DNA of 64,000 nt from Areca catechu (GCA_021397845.1 CM038046.1:3019001-3083000); one strand, 5' to 3'. Counted from the stretch's first letter, positions 1 through 11,115 are shown. A program made the numbers and translations. The notes: generated by a model not told the origin, from the sequence alone.

Positions 1-111
1 TTATGGCATGGATTGTGATTTTTCTTATTTCTCTATGTTCAATTTTTTGTGGCACAATTGGTGAGTTTGAAAGATAAATTTGCTTTGACATAAATCTCTT
101 GCGAATTGCAG

Positions 112-189
112 AAGGAATGGAGAGAGAGAAGGGACGAATTCAAGAAAAAGGTCAGTCGCATCGTTAGACGATCCCAGGAAATGCTTTGA
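112..189 (+). CDS. 3'-terminal exon of an unidentified host gene (partial)
   Basis: A splice acceptor (TTGCAG, ending at 111) is followed by an open frame of 25 codons ending in TGA. The peptide is short and strongly charged (KEWRERRDEFKKKV, then SRIVRRSQEML), as expected for the C-terminal helix of a larger protein whose other exons lie left of the window. The DNA upstream is T-rich like a plant intron and the DNA downstream looks like a 3' UTR. I do not recognise the family. It could also be a chance open stretch after a pseudo-acceptor, so confidence is modest. The minus-strand frame over the same bases is probably a shadow. Confidence 0.35.
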   Translation, partial: KEWRERRDEFKKKVSRIVRRSQEML

Positions 190-713
190 GGCCTTTAAAA
201 GGAGATCTGCGTAAGCCATAGCTTCACCCCTGTTTTTGTTGGAAAAATTTATGTACGGGAAGGGTCGTTAATATGCTCCGCAAAAAAGCATCAATGTCTT
301 TTGTCGGGTCAATTGTAGTGTTCGTCATTGTTATTGTTGTCAACTTTTGTCATGAGAAACAGCATGATACGGATGTTTAATTGAACACTCGTTCAACTTT
401 TTTTTAACTCAACATGGTTGGCTAGATTTTGTCCTGTTTCAAAACCAGGTGTCACTCGTTAGTTTCTAATTTCGTCGTTTTTTTTATTTATTTAAAATAG
501 TTTTCCCGTTTATGAAGCCAATCCTGTTTCAGTAGTCCATTAGAAAATTTGTGCACTTGATGATGATGCTAGTGTCAAGAAATGTGGTTCACTTTTTAAT
601 TTAACGTTTTTTTAAGAATGCAAGTATGCATTCATGGATGTACACTGCCTCATTTCTTTAAGGGTAGATGATTAGCATATCAAACATTATTACTTCCATA
701 TATTTGTGTGTAT
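190..713. other. AT-rich flank, probable 3' UTR and intergenic DNA
   Basis: No coding signal. Many T and A runs, with no clear AATAAA close to the preceding stop codon. The stretch ends where the first bases of element A (TGTTACAGTGG) begin. Confidence 0.4.
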
Positions 714-772
714 TGTTACAGTGGTAATAGTAGATCTATTCGGCTCTGTCACGGTGGTCGTTATGGTATCAT

Positions 773-1078
773 TGTAGAGAAAAAACTCTCATTTCTCTGT
801 TCTAATCATTTACAATGTTCAATCCTGTTACATATATAGGACTTATGATCACTCTAAATAGGAAATATATAATAGAAAGGATCACCCTAATTAGGAAGTA
901 TACAATAGGAAGGATTGACCACTCTAATTAGGGAGTATACAATAGGAAGGATTGACCACTCTAATTAGAGAATATACAATAGGAATGATCATCCTAATTA
1001 GGGAGTATACAATAGGAATGATTATATACTAGGAAGAAAAAATGCCTAACAAATAGGTTAAAATAACTCATGACTACA
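773..1078 (-). repeat. Copia 3' LTR
   Basis: Begins TGTAGAGAAAAAACTC and ends TGACTACA on the plus strand. It contains four to five imperfect copies of a unit with CTAATTAGGGAGTATACAAT. Its partner is at 6056-6361. Confidence 0.92.
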
Positions 1079-1090
1079 CTCTCCCTCAAA
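1079..1090 (-). promoter_or_regulatory. Copia polypurine tract
   Basis: Read on the minus strand this is TTTGAGGGAGAG immediately before the 3' LTR, the expected position and composition for the plus-strand DNA primer. Confidence 0.8.
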
Positions 1091-2242
1091 TGGGTGCAAA
1101 GATGTCTTTGATATTCAACTTGATAAGTGAGCAATGAAATTCTCTGCTTGACTGAGCTTTTGTCAATATATCAGATAACTGGTCTTCAGACTTGACAAAT
1201 GGTAACTCGATCACTTTCGTCTCCAAATTCCCTTTGATGAAATGTCTGTCAATCTCCACATGTTTGGTTCTATCATGTTGAACTGGGTTATGAGCAATGT
1301 TTATGGTTGCTTTATTATTACAAAACAATTTGATTTTCAAACCTGGTAGATACCCGAGCTCAGTGAGCAGCTTCCGAACCCATAGAAGTTCGCATAACTC
1401 TTTTGCTACATCTCTGAATTCAGCCTCTGCACTAGACCGAGCTACAACCTTTTGTTTCTTACTTCTCCATGTAACAAGGTTGCCTCCTACAAATGTAAGA
1501 TACCTTGATGTAGACCTCCTGTCTGTCACACTTTTAGCCTAATCTGCATCTGTGTAACCTTCTATTTCAATGTGGCAATTTTTTGCAAATAGCAATCCCT
1601 TTCCTGGGACTGACTTTAAATATCGAATGATACGCCACACAGCGTTCATATGATCCTCACTCGGTGCATGCATGAACTGACTCACCACACTTACTGCATG
1701 AGCAATACCAGGACGTGTATGTGATAAGTCAATCAAACGACCTACTAACCTTTGGTATTTCTCTTTATTAGTAGGTGTCTGATCAGGGTACTCTCCAAGC
1801 TTTCAAATTTGTACCATAGGAGTGTCTGCACAAATAGCAACCCCTTTCCTGGGACTGACTTTAAATATCGAATGATACGCCACACAGCGTTCATATGATC
1901 CTCACTCGGTGCATGCATGAACTGACTCACCACACTTACTGCATGAGCAATACCAGGACGTGTATGTGATAAGTCAATCAAACGACCTACTAACCTTTGG
2001 TATTTCTCTTTATTAGTAGGTGTCTGATCAGGGTACTCTCCAAGCTTCCAGTTTTGTACCATAGGAGTGTCTGCAGGCTTACAATCTAGCATGCCAACTT
2101 CGGTCAAAAGGTCAAGAACATACTTCCGTTGAGACAAGTAAATTCCTTCCTTCGACCTAGCAACCTCGATTCCTAGGAAATATTTCAGACCTCCCAAGTT
2201 CTTCATCTCAAACTCCCTAGACAATAATTCCTGCAGTCTCAT
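1086..2242 (-). pseudogene. Copia pol: end of RT, connection and RNase H
   Basis: On the minus strand the first frame (2242 to 1745) carries the RT-to-RNase H connection with FLGIEVARS, LDLLTEVGMLDCKPADTP and the SHTRPGIAHAVSVVSQFM block. The last frame (1736 to 1086) completes RNase H with SSAEAEFRDVAKELCELLW, then the VEIDRHFIK block and the C-terminal LTKAQ motif. A 245-bp direct duplication repeats the SHTRPGIAHAV segment, and because 245 is not a multiple of three it shifts the frame. A second break is a stop just before VTDRRS (near 1530), where the family usually has a tryptophan. Function is lost. Confidence 0.9.
1586..2075. repeat. 245-bp tandem duplication inside copia pol
   Basis: The units 1586-1830 and 1831-2075 are nearly identical, each starting CAAATAGCAA and ending GTGTCTGCA. 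They differ at only a handful of bases, so the duplication is young relative to the element. It is not a normal part of copia elements. Confidence 0.93.
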
Positions 2243-2245
2243 AAT

Positions 2246-2893
2246 CTATGCACTATCATTGCCTGTAATAATCATGTCGTCTACATATATGATAAGAGCT
2301 GTTATTTTTCCTTGAGTATCTTTTAAGAATAAAGTATGATCTGAGTTACTTTGGGAGTATCCATACCCTTTCATAGCTGAGCTAAAGCGACCAAACCATA
2401 AACGAGGGGACTGCTTCAACCCATACAATGATCTTTTCAGCTTATAAACCATGTTCGGTTTATTTGCGCATCTGTATCCAGGTGGAAGCTCCATATAGAT
2501 CTCCTCCTCTAAATCTCCATGAAGAAATGCATTCTTCACATCAAATTGATGCAAAGGCCAGTCCAAGTTTGCAGCCAGAGATAACAACACTCTTATAATG
2601 TCTAACTTTGCAACATGAGATAATGTTTCCTGATAATCCACCCCATAAATCTGTGTATACCCTTTAGCTACCAGTCGCGCCTTATACCTCTCAATAGTGC
2701 CATCTGCCTTATGTTTGACTGTGAACACCCACCTACATCCAACTGGCTTTTTATCCTTTGGTAGTTCCACAAGTTTCCAAGTTTGATTTTTCTCCAAAGC
2801 CTCCATCTCTACCTCTATCGCTTGAAGCCATTTTGAATCCTTCATGGCTTCTTCAACCCTGTTTGGAACTTGAACCGAGGAAATCATAAACAC
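2246..2893 (-). pseudogene. Copia reverse transcriptase
   Basis: This 215-residue frame is the catalytic RT domain of copia pol, which copies element RNA into DNA in cytoplasmic particles. Visible motifs are WVFTVKHKADGTIERYKARL near residues 55-75, LVAKGYTQ, QFDVKNAFLHGDLEEEIYM and the catalytic YVDDMIITG near the C-terminus. The upstream VEEAMKDSKWLQAIEVEMEAL block is the usual start of the domain. A stop at the 3' end separates it from the next pol segment (MRLQELLSREFEMKNL), where the intact family reads through. Confidence 0.92.
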
Positions 2894-4231
2894 GAAGTCT
2901 TGTAGTGGTGTAGACAGCCTCTTGGAAGATACATAGTCTGCAATAGGGTATCAAGACCGGCGGTCCTCTACATCTGGGGAATATCAATTTGGTGGTTTAT
3001 CCCTATTATGCCTATCGGGTAGCTTATAACTAGTAAGCATATCAGTATCTTCAAAAGGATCAAGTATAGTAGAAGTACTTACCTCAGGTACATTCTCAGG
3101 ATTTTGGAGTGGTACTGAAAAGGGTGAAGAGGGCGGAGATAAGGAAGGCTGTTGCTGTTGCAACTATGCATCTGTTAACACTTGTTCGGATTCATGCAGT
3201 AATTCAGTGTAGTCTGATTGTGCAACCTTAGAGTCATGTGGCCGTGCGTACCCATCTGTCGCTCCTGCAATTTCTACCTCCCACCAATGTCTGGTTCTGC
3301 AACTAGTCTCTTCCTGAACATGACACTGGGGGGAAGGAAAATAAAACTCTGTCTCGATAAATGTTACATCTATGGTGATATACGTGCGCTTTTCGGTAAG
3401 ATCATAACACAGGTACCCTTTCTGGGAAGGGCCATAACCAAGAAAAATACATTTGACTGCACACGGATCAAGTTTGGTCTGCTGATTTTTGTGAAGATGG
3501 ACATAAGCAACATACCCAAATACCTTAGGAGGCAATGTAAGAACCGAAGGAAGAGACACATGGACAGCAAGTGCTTGCATTGGCGTGCGATAGCTCAGAA
3601 TGCGGGAAGGCATGCGATTCAACAAATAAGCAGCTGTGACTACAGCAGAATCCCAGAACCGATGGGGAACATGGCTACCTTCCAAGAGTGCTCGAGTGGT
3701 TTCAAGAAGATGGCGATTCTTGCGCTCATCAACACCATTTTGCTGAGGAGTCTGAGGGCAAGAGGTTTCATGTATCAAACCATGTTCTTAAAAATAAGCT
3801 GCAAGAGGTTTACTTAAGTATTCGCCACCATTATCAGACCTGAGAACCTGAAGTTTGTCTACAAACTGAGTCTGAATCATATGGTGGAAAGTTCGAAAGA
3901 TAGCTTCAGTCTCATTCTTATGTTTCATCAAATATAGCTAAGTCATATGTGTGCAATCATCAACAAAGATGATAAACCGTCAAAAACCATATGCAGTAGT
4001 AATAGGAGACGCACCCCATACATCAGAATGAATTAAGGAAAACGGAGTAGAACTTTTATTCAAACTAGGAGGAAAACAAGTGCGATGGCTCTTTGCCAAA
4101 ATACATATATCACACTGAAGACTAGAGTTCGATAGACCATGAAATACCTTGGGAAACAAGTGCCGTAAATATCCAAAGGATGGGTGACCTAACCGATGAT
4201 GTCATAACCAAAGTTCCTTCTCTTGAGCTAA
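2894..4231 (-). pseudogene. Copia integrase and integrase-RT linker
   Basis: The integrase inserts element DNA into the host chromosome. On the minus strand the core has HKNETEAIF, then LRSDNGGEY with the second catalytic aspartate near 3840, then TPQQNGVDERKNRHLLE with the catalytic glutamate region near 3730. The C-terminal part has AYLLNRMPS and KVFGYVAYVHLHKNQQTKLDP, typical of copia. A stop lies between the aspartate and glutamate motifs (near 3790) and further stops lie upstream. The linker down to 2894 is proline- and serine-rich and poorly conserved. Confidence 0.85.
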
Positions 4232-4843
4232 CTATCCACGAGAGTGATAGGTTCGTCCAAAAGTTATTTCATCCACGAAATACAGCCCCTCCCTCTTAGT
4301 ACCATGCCCAATAATCTCCTTCATGAGAATGCCATAAAACAAGCAAAAATCAGGGTACATAAGCACAACACAGTTCAACTCACTAGTAAGCTGTCCAACT
4401 GATAATAGACGATTAGACAATGAAGGAAAAAGCAAGGTATGAGATAGAGAGAGGGAAGGTGTGACAGACACATGCCCAGCAGCCATCACAGGAAAGCCAT
4501 GTCCTTTAGCATTGTAAATATGATCTCGACGTGGTGTAGTAGATGTCAGAAGGTCACCAGATTCCGGAGTCATATGATCTGTAGCGCCAGAATCAATTAT
4601 CCACCCATGATCACCATGTCGATTAGCAAAGACAAACCCACAATTACCTTCAAGAGATTTGGCATTAGCAGATTCAGGCTCCATAGGAATTAATGATAAG
4701 TCGCTAGTCATTAAGGAGGCTTGCCCTCCATTCCGTCCCTTTTGGGAGCTTGGTTTCTTCTTCTTGGTCTGAAAATCATCCCACCAGTCCGGATAATCAT
4801 GTAGTTTAAAACAAGATGTTGCTGTATGTTTAGGATTCCCCAC
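4232..4843 (-). pseudogene. Copia protease region
   Basis: The minus-strand frame opens with a remnant of the gag zinc knuckle (GNPKHTATSCFKLHDYPDWW, the C-x2-C end missing) followed by the aspartic protease motif WIIDSGATDHM near residue 80. The protease cuts the polyprotein. The downstream LLFPSLSNRLLSVGQLTSEL block and the GTKREGLYFVDE block, which leads into integrase, are typical of copia elements. The frame is open for 203 codons but is cut off from gag and integrase by stops. Confidence 0.88.
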
Positions 4844-5874
4844 AATGAGAGCATCCCTCGGATTGAATTGGCATACCAGGTTTAGGGCGAGGTCCCCGGA
4901 CAGAAAGCACTAACTGATCAACCTTGCCTCGCTGGAACACCATGGCGGAACCAGAGGTGACCTCGACAAGAGTGGAGAGCATGACAGATTGGTGCATATC
5001 CTCTCACCTGACTTGGGCATAAGCTTGCACAATAGTTGGAAACGGATCCATTTTTATAATATCAGCACGAACATTATACAGGCGGTCATCGAGACCATCT
5101 AAAAAAGTATAAACCCGATCTTCATGGACAATGGCATTGTACCTCAGAATATCAGCCGGACATTGCATAGGATTAGGACGGTGGAAATCAATCTCACGCC
5201 AGAGCCCTTGAAGATCATTGTAATGGGTCCACCACCTTGCTTCAATCGAGAAACCTGCCTCTTAACATCATAGATTTGAAAGGTGTCAGATCCATCAAAA
5301 AAGGTCGTTGCCACAGCATCTCATACGGCTTTGGCAGTAGAGAACCGAATAAAGTTTGGTATCAAGGCTAGGTCTATAGAATTGATAAGCCAACCTTTCA
5401 TCGTAGAGTCATCGATCTTCCATTGTCTAAAAAATGGATCAGTAGGAGGGGGTTCAGGAGAATCACCATTCAAATAGCCCAGTTTGTCTTTGCCTGAGAC
5501 ATACATCTCAACAACCTGGGACCATACGCCATAATTTTTGCCATCAAGCTTAACAGCAATTGGTGCAACTGGAGGTTCAACTCACGGTGGTGCGGCTTGC
5601 TGGGTCAAGAGCTGTTTCATCGCAGCAGTCAGGTCTGCCAGAATGGTAGTAGCAGAGGCACTAGCATCCGCTTGGCCAGTTGCAAGAATCGGCTGTTCAT
5701 CGGCCATGAGATCAGCTTCGCAAACTGGATTGCGACGAAGAGATGAGCCATTGGTAGGAGTATTCGCCTCTCACTGGGTGATGCCGAGGAAAGGATCTGA
5801 CGCCGGTGGATGCCGCTGCAAGGGATCACTGCACTGATCTGAGAGGAAGATGAGCCACCGGATCTAGATGTCAT
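4844..5874 (-). pseudogene. Copia gag, degenerate
   Basis: Gag starts at an ATG at 5874 (MTSRSGGSSSSQ) and would form the particle shell. Later segments on the minus strand match a gag core: LVPNFIRFSTAKAV-like text at 5321-5506, with WQIDDSTMKGWLINS-type residues reading as KIDDSTMKGWLINSID. Several stops and frameshifts break it, so I could not follow one frame through. Confidence 0.75.
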
Positions 5875-6043
5875 GGGAGATGAAGCCACAGTCTTTGCTC
5901 GCCAAAGGAAGGAGACACACGATCCTCGTCGGCTGCTATCTCATACAGAAGAACAGATATGCACGATCGGAAGTCGCCGAAGGGTTACCATACGAGCGAG
6001 AGACCGCTATAGTCGTACAGTAACCCAGGGATCAAATCCCAGG

Positions 6044-6055
6044 ACTCTGATACCA
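6044..6055 (-). promoter_or_regulatory. Copia primer-binding site (initiator Met tRNA)
   Basis: Minus-strand TGGTATCAGAGT directly abuts the 5' LTR and matches the 3' end of plant initiator methionine tRNA (canonical TGGTATCAGAGC) except at the last base. Confidence 0.9.
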
Positions 6056-6361
6056 TGTAGAGAAAAAACTCTCCTTTCTGTGTTCTAATCATTTACAATG
6101 TTCAATCCTGTTACATATATAGGACCTATGACCACTCTAATTAGGGAATATACAATAGGAAGGATCACCCTAATTAGGGAGTATACAATAGGAAGGATCG
6201 ACCACTCTAATTAGGGAGTATACAGTAGGAAGGATTGACCACTCTAATTAGGGAATATACAATATGAATGATCACCCTAATTAGGGAGTATATAATAAGA
6301 AGGATTATATACTAGGAAGAAAAATTGCCTAATAAATAGGCTAAAATAACTCACGACCACA
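6056..6361 (-). repeat. Copia 5' LTR
   Basis: Partner of 773-1078 and the same length. It holds the same internal units with CTAATTAGGGAGTATACAAT and is followed by the second ATCAT target duplication. Confidence 0.92.
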
Positions 6362-6419
6362 ATCATGGTTGTTCAGCTCAAGTTTCCGACCAAACAAAGT
6401 AGCAAGGCCTTTCATCAAA

Positions 6420-6935
6420 TGGAAGAGCAAAGTTTTCAGGCTGATCAGAGCAGGGCTCCCAGGCTAATATGAGCTTTCAAGCCAACCAGAGCAGAGCTTC
6501 CAGGCTGATCAGAGCAGAGCTTCTAGGCCAACCTGAGCTTCCAAGCCAATCAGAGCAGAGCTTCCAGGCCAACCTGAGCTTCCAAGCCAATCAGAGCAGA
6601 GCTTCCAGGCCAACCTAAGCTTCCAAGCCAATCAGAGCTGAGCTCCTAGGCCGACCTGAGCTTCCAAGCCGATCAGAGCTGAGCTCTCAGGCTGACCTGA
6701 GCTTCCAAGTCGACTAGAGCTGAGCTCCCAGGTTGACCAGAGCTCCCAAGCAGACCAGAGCTGAGCTCTCAGGCTGACCTGAGCTTCCAAGTCGACTAGA
6801 GCTGAGCTCCCAGGTTGACCAGAGCTCCCAAGCAGACCAGAGCTGAGCTCCCAAGTTGACCTGAGCTTCAAAGCTGATCAGAGCTGAGCTCCCAAGTCGA
6901 CTTGAGCTTCCAAGCCGACCATAATAGAGCTTGCT
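6420..6935. repeat. Degenerate tandem array in left LTR of element A
   Basis: Roughly 35-45-bp units around GAGCTCCCAGGCTGACCTGAG and CAAGTCGACTAGAGCT, about a dozen copies. The homologous array is at 25490-25915. Minus-strand ORFs here (repeats of LGSSGQPGSSAL) are products of the array and not genes. Confidence 0.8.
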
Positions 6936-8179
6936 ATTATGTAAAGCTCCATGCCAAGCCATGCTCCTAGTCGAGTAGAGCTCTCTGTTGGGTAGAGCTC
7001 CTGGTCGAGTAGAGCTCTATGCTAAGTCATGCTCCTAGCCAAGTAGAGTTCCTGGACGTGGGAAGATTCTCCCCTTTTTTCAGATCATGGCGGGAAAGCA
7101 AGTAAAAAACGAATCGCGACCCTCGGAGGACACATATGAAGGAGATCCAGGTAGTGACTTAATCGTGATGTCGCCGTTCCCGCTGAACCTGCCGTGACTC
7201 TCGGGAAGGTGCATTCCTCGAGAGGAGTGCTCTGCCAAGACTCCAAGCCCTGTAGCACGCTACCTACACCCCTTGCAGAGAAGTGCTCTGCCAGGATTCC
7301 AGATCCTGTAGCACGTCGCCTGCACTCCCTGTAGAGAAGTACTCTATCAAAGCCTCATAGGTCTACTAGGACCTCATAGACCTATCAAAGTCTCGTAGGT
7401 CTACTATAATCTCATAGGCCTATCAGAGCCTCACAAGCCTAGCAGGGCTTTTTTCGTGGCTCATGTCAAACAATATCTCAATAAAAGATACGGGAGACAA
7501 GATCCTGATATTCTACCAGAATTTGTTGCAAGGTGTCAAGAGGAGGCCACTTCCCTAAATGACAGGGAGTCACGCGAAGTAACTTCATAAATAGGTAAGA
7601 TGGACCTTCGGTCAAGGTAAGATGCAAATTACAACATGCTCATTCTCTGGCTCTCTCGCCATTATTCTCCACAGCTCCAGTTATTGTCCAGATAACTCAA
7701 CTAACTTGAGTGTCGGAGTGTCCCCGCCGGTACCCCTGGCCCAGGATTTCTTGCAGTTCCCCGTCCGTGAGGAGCATCTGGGAAAAGGATCTCACTCCAC
7801 CAGAGAAGCCAGCAAGGCGACCGGCGATTCCAAGCCCTTGGGAGCTAATAATTTGGAAGTAAGCCAAAAGGAGCCAAGACAAGGGCAGAAGGAACATCCG
7901 AAGACTCCTCCAAGAACTACTACTCTCATTTCCACTACTACTACTACTCTGTCATTTGAAAAATCCTCTGAACGCGGTGGTTTCATCAAGTCTCGTAGAG
8001 GAGGATCTGTTTTCCTTGATCGCCTCACTAACTCGACTGTCGAAGAGCCCTGATCGGGACCCTCGGCCTGGGTCTCCTCTTTTTTATAGGACCGGTCATA
8101 CTCGAAGGTCTCTAGGTGGGAAGTCCACTCATCCGAGCCACGTAGGAGCTGCAGGCCATGTCGATCTAGGCGGTAAAAA

Positions 8180-9066
8180 ATTACCGCGCCAAGAAGGGAA
8201 AGAAGATTTAGGAGCTAAGAAGATCGTGGCAAAGACTATAGATCAAAGCTCTTCAACCAGTGGAACAATGGTAGTCGTCTTTGAGCCTGGGGTGCAGACT
8301 GGGGGCACGAGAGCTTCCCCTCGGGGCTCCAAGGAGTGGTCTCGAGAAAAGATTCTGAGTTGTGATGGGGCATCATCATCTTCGACATGGCGACCGGCGA
8401 CAAGCCAAGGTTGGGATCACCTTCAAGAGATGCCACCTTCCAATGTGCCACCCCCAATCTTTCACGAGATCAGGTGGGGAATGTATCGAAGCCAGTGGAA
8501 AAGGGGAATGTGGCAGGGAAGATCCAAACCAACGCCAATGCCATGGGTGGCTAACTGCATGTATTTCTAAAAAAAAAGAAAAAAAAAACAGAAAAAAAAG
8601 AGAGAAAAAAGGGGTCTAATGATAGTTAAGAGAGGGGTTTATGTCCGTGGTTTTTTCAAATACCTGCCACTCTTCGTGGTACTCTCCAAGTAGACCCAAC
8701 TCCATGCATTTCCCTATGAATGGAGCTCTCATCACTTCATGCAATAGAGCCTTATCCTCCCTTAAAATCGTGGTCAACGAATTTAATTTTTGCTTTCTCA
8801 AGGAAGTAACATATTCTTATTTATTCACATGACCAAGGCTTAACATGTAACTCCCTTTCCCTACTATCTTTATAATATAAATATTATGTTGTAGTCCCAC
8901 AGGGAGAGCTCCTGTATCACCATCGATGGCAAGCACCACAGCCCGCTAGAGCTCGCCAAGTCTTGCTGCTTCCTACCGGAACTTGAGAGGGCTCGCTGCT
9001 CACCGCTCGCAAAGTTTCTTGACAAAAGTCGGGAAACTTCCGAAGCCTTGCACCAAAGCCAGGAAA
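8180..9066 (+). other. Interior of element A, left part; no coding domain seen
   Basis: Begins with a leader (ATTACCGCGCCAAGAAGGG) that resembles the start of elements B and C after their LTR. There is an A-rich run near 8569-8616. Open frames are present but match no gag or pol motif. A short minus-strand frame near 8616-8801 (MRAPFIGKCMELGLL) might be a captured gene fragment but I cannot identify it. Confidence 0.45.
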
Positions 9067-9071
9067 CTTCA

Positions 9072-10588
9072 TGTTGCCGCCAAGATCATCGTGGCTCGTA
9101 GTTGTTGTCGGCGCCGGAGTGCACTCCCTTCGTTATCTGGCCGTTCGGTGGTTCGGACCTGCAAAACAGGGGTTAGTGACCCGGGTCGGGATTTTCGGTG
9201 GGGGCACTCCGACGGTCAAGTCAGTGACAATCCAGGGAAACAGATCCTCCTGGTCGAGCCCCTCTTGATGGACTCCATGCTAGGAGGAGTGAATGGTGTG
9301 AGAATGGGATGCAAGTGTGTCGGGGGAAGAGTGGCCTAGCTAGAGGGATTCTCTGTGTGGCCTTTCTGCCCACCCTTACTTGGATTTGCTTGTGGTGCTG
9401 TGCTCTCTGGTTGAGCTTGCACTTGTGTTTGAATGGTATTGCATTACCTCATTTACCTTGCTTCTTTCGGGCTTTGTAGTCTAGGTTACCGTTGGGCGCC
9501 TGTCTTGGGATCTCCGCCGGGCTGTTAGGCACATGCGGTAGTGTCCCGAGGCACCTTTCCCGATTCGTGATAAGGGAAGCTGTCATATGTTCTGACATTC
9601 CTTCTAGTTGCCTTATTCTGGGAAACCTGGCAGTACCTCGATCGGGGGGCCACCGCCCCCGGGATTCGAATCTCCTGGTTGACTTCCTCTTTCGGGTGGT
9701 TCAGGTGGTTGATGAGGAGTGTGGCGCCTCGATCAGTGGACCTCTCCCCTTTTTGGTGTAACCGGCGGTCGCAGGTGGTCATTGCGGCCTGGTGGATGTC
9801 TCAGTGCAATCCTCGGACGGCTCGTCGGTGTCCTGAGATGGCAGTGCTATCCCTTTGTTCGCCGGTGCTTATGCCTGAGCTAGGGGCTGAGCTGTAAAGG
9901 CAGGGCTCAACTCCGACCTAAGCGTCCCAAGCTCGCGGGCTCGTCTCAGTGGAGGAGGGCACAATGCGATCCCGGTCCAGAAAGCTCGACCTCGGAGAGG
10001 CTCCATGTGGCGGAGGAGGGCTGAGCTCGACTTCGACCACGGGGCTCGATCTTCGAGGGGCTTGCTCTGGAGGGCAGAGCGTGGGCCCGGTCCAGAGGGC
10101 TCGACCTCGAAGAGGCTCCACGTGGCGGAGGAGGGCTGAGCTCGACTCCGACCACGGGGCTCGATCTTCGAGGGGCTCGCTCTGGAGGGCAGAGCGCGTG
10201 CCCGGTCCAGAGGGCTCGATTTCGGAGAGGCTCCACATGGCAGAGGAGGGCTGAGCTCGACTCCGACCACGGGGCTCGATCTCCGAGGGGCTTGCTTTGG
10301 AGGGCAGAGCATGGGTCCGGACCAAATGGCTCGACCTTGAACAGGGGCTCGATCTGGAACAAGGGCTCGATATGGAGGGCGCCGCTCGGCTCTAGCCTAG
10401 GCGTCCCGGGCTCGTGGGTCCGACCTGGCGGAGGACAGAGCTCGGCTTCGACGGGCGGTCCCGTTGTCCCGGGGGAGCTCAGCTCGGCGAAGGAGTCCGA
10501 GCAGGAAATCTGACGCGGCGCCTGGCGCGGCATCTTTCTTTAACATGGCATCTGACAGCTACTCCATGTCAGCAGTTTTGCCACATCA
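9072..10588 (-). repeat. 3' LTR of element B
   Basis: Plus-strand start TGTTGCCGCCAAGATC, end TTGCCACATCA; on the element strand TGATGTGG...CAACA. It aligns with 22301-23799 throughout. It contains three 115-bp subrepeats (GGAGGGCAGAGC at 10069, 10184 and 10299). The U5 motif with GTGGGGGCACTCCGACGGTC lies near 9210. Confidence 0.9.
9955..10340. repeat. 115-bp subrepeats in LTR of element B
   Basis: Period measured from successive GGAGGGCAGAGC motifs is exactly 115 bp twice. The same subrepeats lie at about 23170-23560 in the other LTR. Long ORFs on both strands here are consequences of the repeat. Confidence 0.85.
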
Positions 10589-10608
10589 TTTGCCCCCCAC
10601 TTCCGAGG
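10589..10608 (-). promoter_or_regulatory. Polypurine tract of element B
   Basis: Minus-strand GGAAGTGGGGGGCAAA ends exactly at the 3' LTR start TGATGTGG. Element C has the near-identical tract at 34417-34432. Confidence 0.85.
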
Positions 10609-10819
10609 CTTGTTAGTGCGCGGCGCTCGGGCCGAAGAGAGTAATTGTGATGCTGACGTGGAAAGGTGAAAATCTGGTGCAATGATGGTCATGATTGCTG
10701 GCGCTCCGTGGAACGGTCCTTCAGGCCAATGCAGGGGTGCCACGTGGCCACGTTCAAGGAGCAGTTAATGCTGGCACATAATTTAGAGCGACCGTGATGC
10801 CTTTTTCATCGATGGGTGA

Positions 10820-11115
10820 CACGTGGCATGATTTCGTTGGCGGAGATGTCGTAACGGTACGGATGCTTTGGGTCACTTTGAAATGAAAAGTTCTTATCCA
10901 AAACATCTATTCTTTTGAATTCTTCGCGCCCGCTGCAGTACCTGAGTCTTCTCCTTTCTCCCGGTTGCCTTAGATCTTCTAAGGAACCAGGTTAGTTTCT
11001 TCTTTCTTCCTCCTTTATCAGAGTAGGGTCCTTCCTCTAAGTCTAGGTTTTCCCTCGGATCGAGTCCGTCCCTTCATCTTCTTCTTCGAGTCCTTTGCTT
11101 CTTCCTTCTTTGGGG
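10820..11115 (+). promoter_or_regulatory. Putative promoter and leader of the antisense gene of element B
   Basis: A G-box core CACGTG (10820-10825, in GGTGACACGTGGC) lies 291 bp before the chosen start codon. Element C has the same motif 293 bp before its start codon. A block near 10905 (ATCTATTCTTTTGAATTCT) is also shared with C and may be the core promoter. AACCAG followed by GTTAGT near 10988 is a possible leader-intron donor, again shared with C. Activity is inferred from position and conservation only. Confidence 0.5.

Larger units (their letters stand above)
773..6361 (-). mobile_element. Ty1/copia LTR retrotransposon (nested in LTR of element A)
   Basis: Complete 5,589-bp element in minus orientation. 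It has two 306-bp LTRs of the form TGTAG...CTACA or CCACA, a 5-bp target duplication ATCAT at 768-772 and 6362-6366, a primer site for initiator methionine tRNA and a polypurine tract. Gene order on the minus strand is gag, protease, integrase, RT, RNase H, which is the copia order. Every domain is recognisable but carries stops or frameshifts, and a 245-bp tandem duplication lies in pol, so it is not autonomous today. The two LTRs differ at a noticeable number of positions, so the insertion is not very recent. Confidence 0.93.
714..8179 (+). repeat. Left LTR of element A (interrupted by copia)
   Basis: With the 5.6-kb copia insertion removed this LTR is about 1.9 kb. It holds a GAGCTC-rich array, then blocks describing a repeated pattern (GAAGTGCTCTGCCAGGATTCC, CTATCAAAGCCTC), a probable R/U5 region, and the conserved tail CGATCTAGGCGG just before a primer-site-like leader. 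The start is set by alignment with 25381 and the end by comparison with the LTR ends of elements B and C. Both ends are uncertain by a few bases. Confidence 0.55.

Noticed and set aside
3218..3817. Plus-strand open frame of 199 codons in the copia element
   Set aside because: Lies antisense to integrase, whose motifs (DNGGEY, QNGVDERKNRH) are on the minus strand. No domain of its own.
9869..10533. Several overlapping arginine- and serine-rich frames
   Set aside because: They arise from the 115-bp subrepeats in the LTR and occur in all frames.
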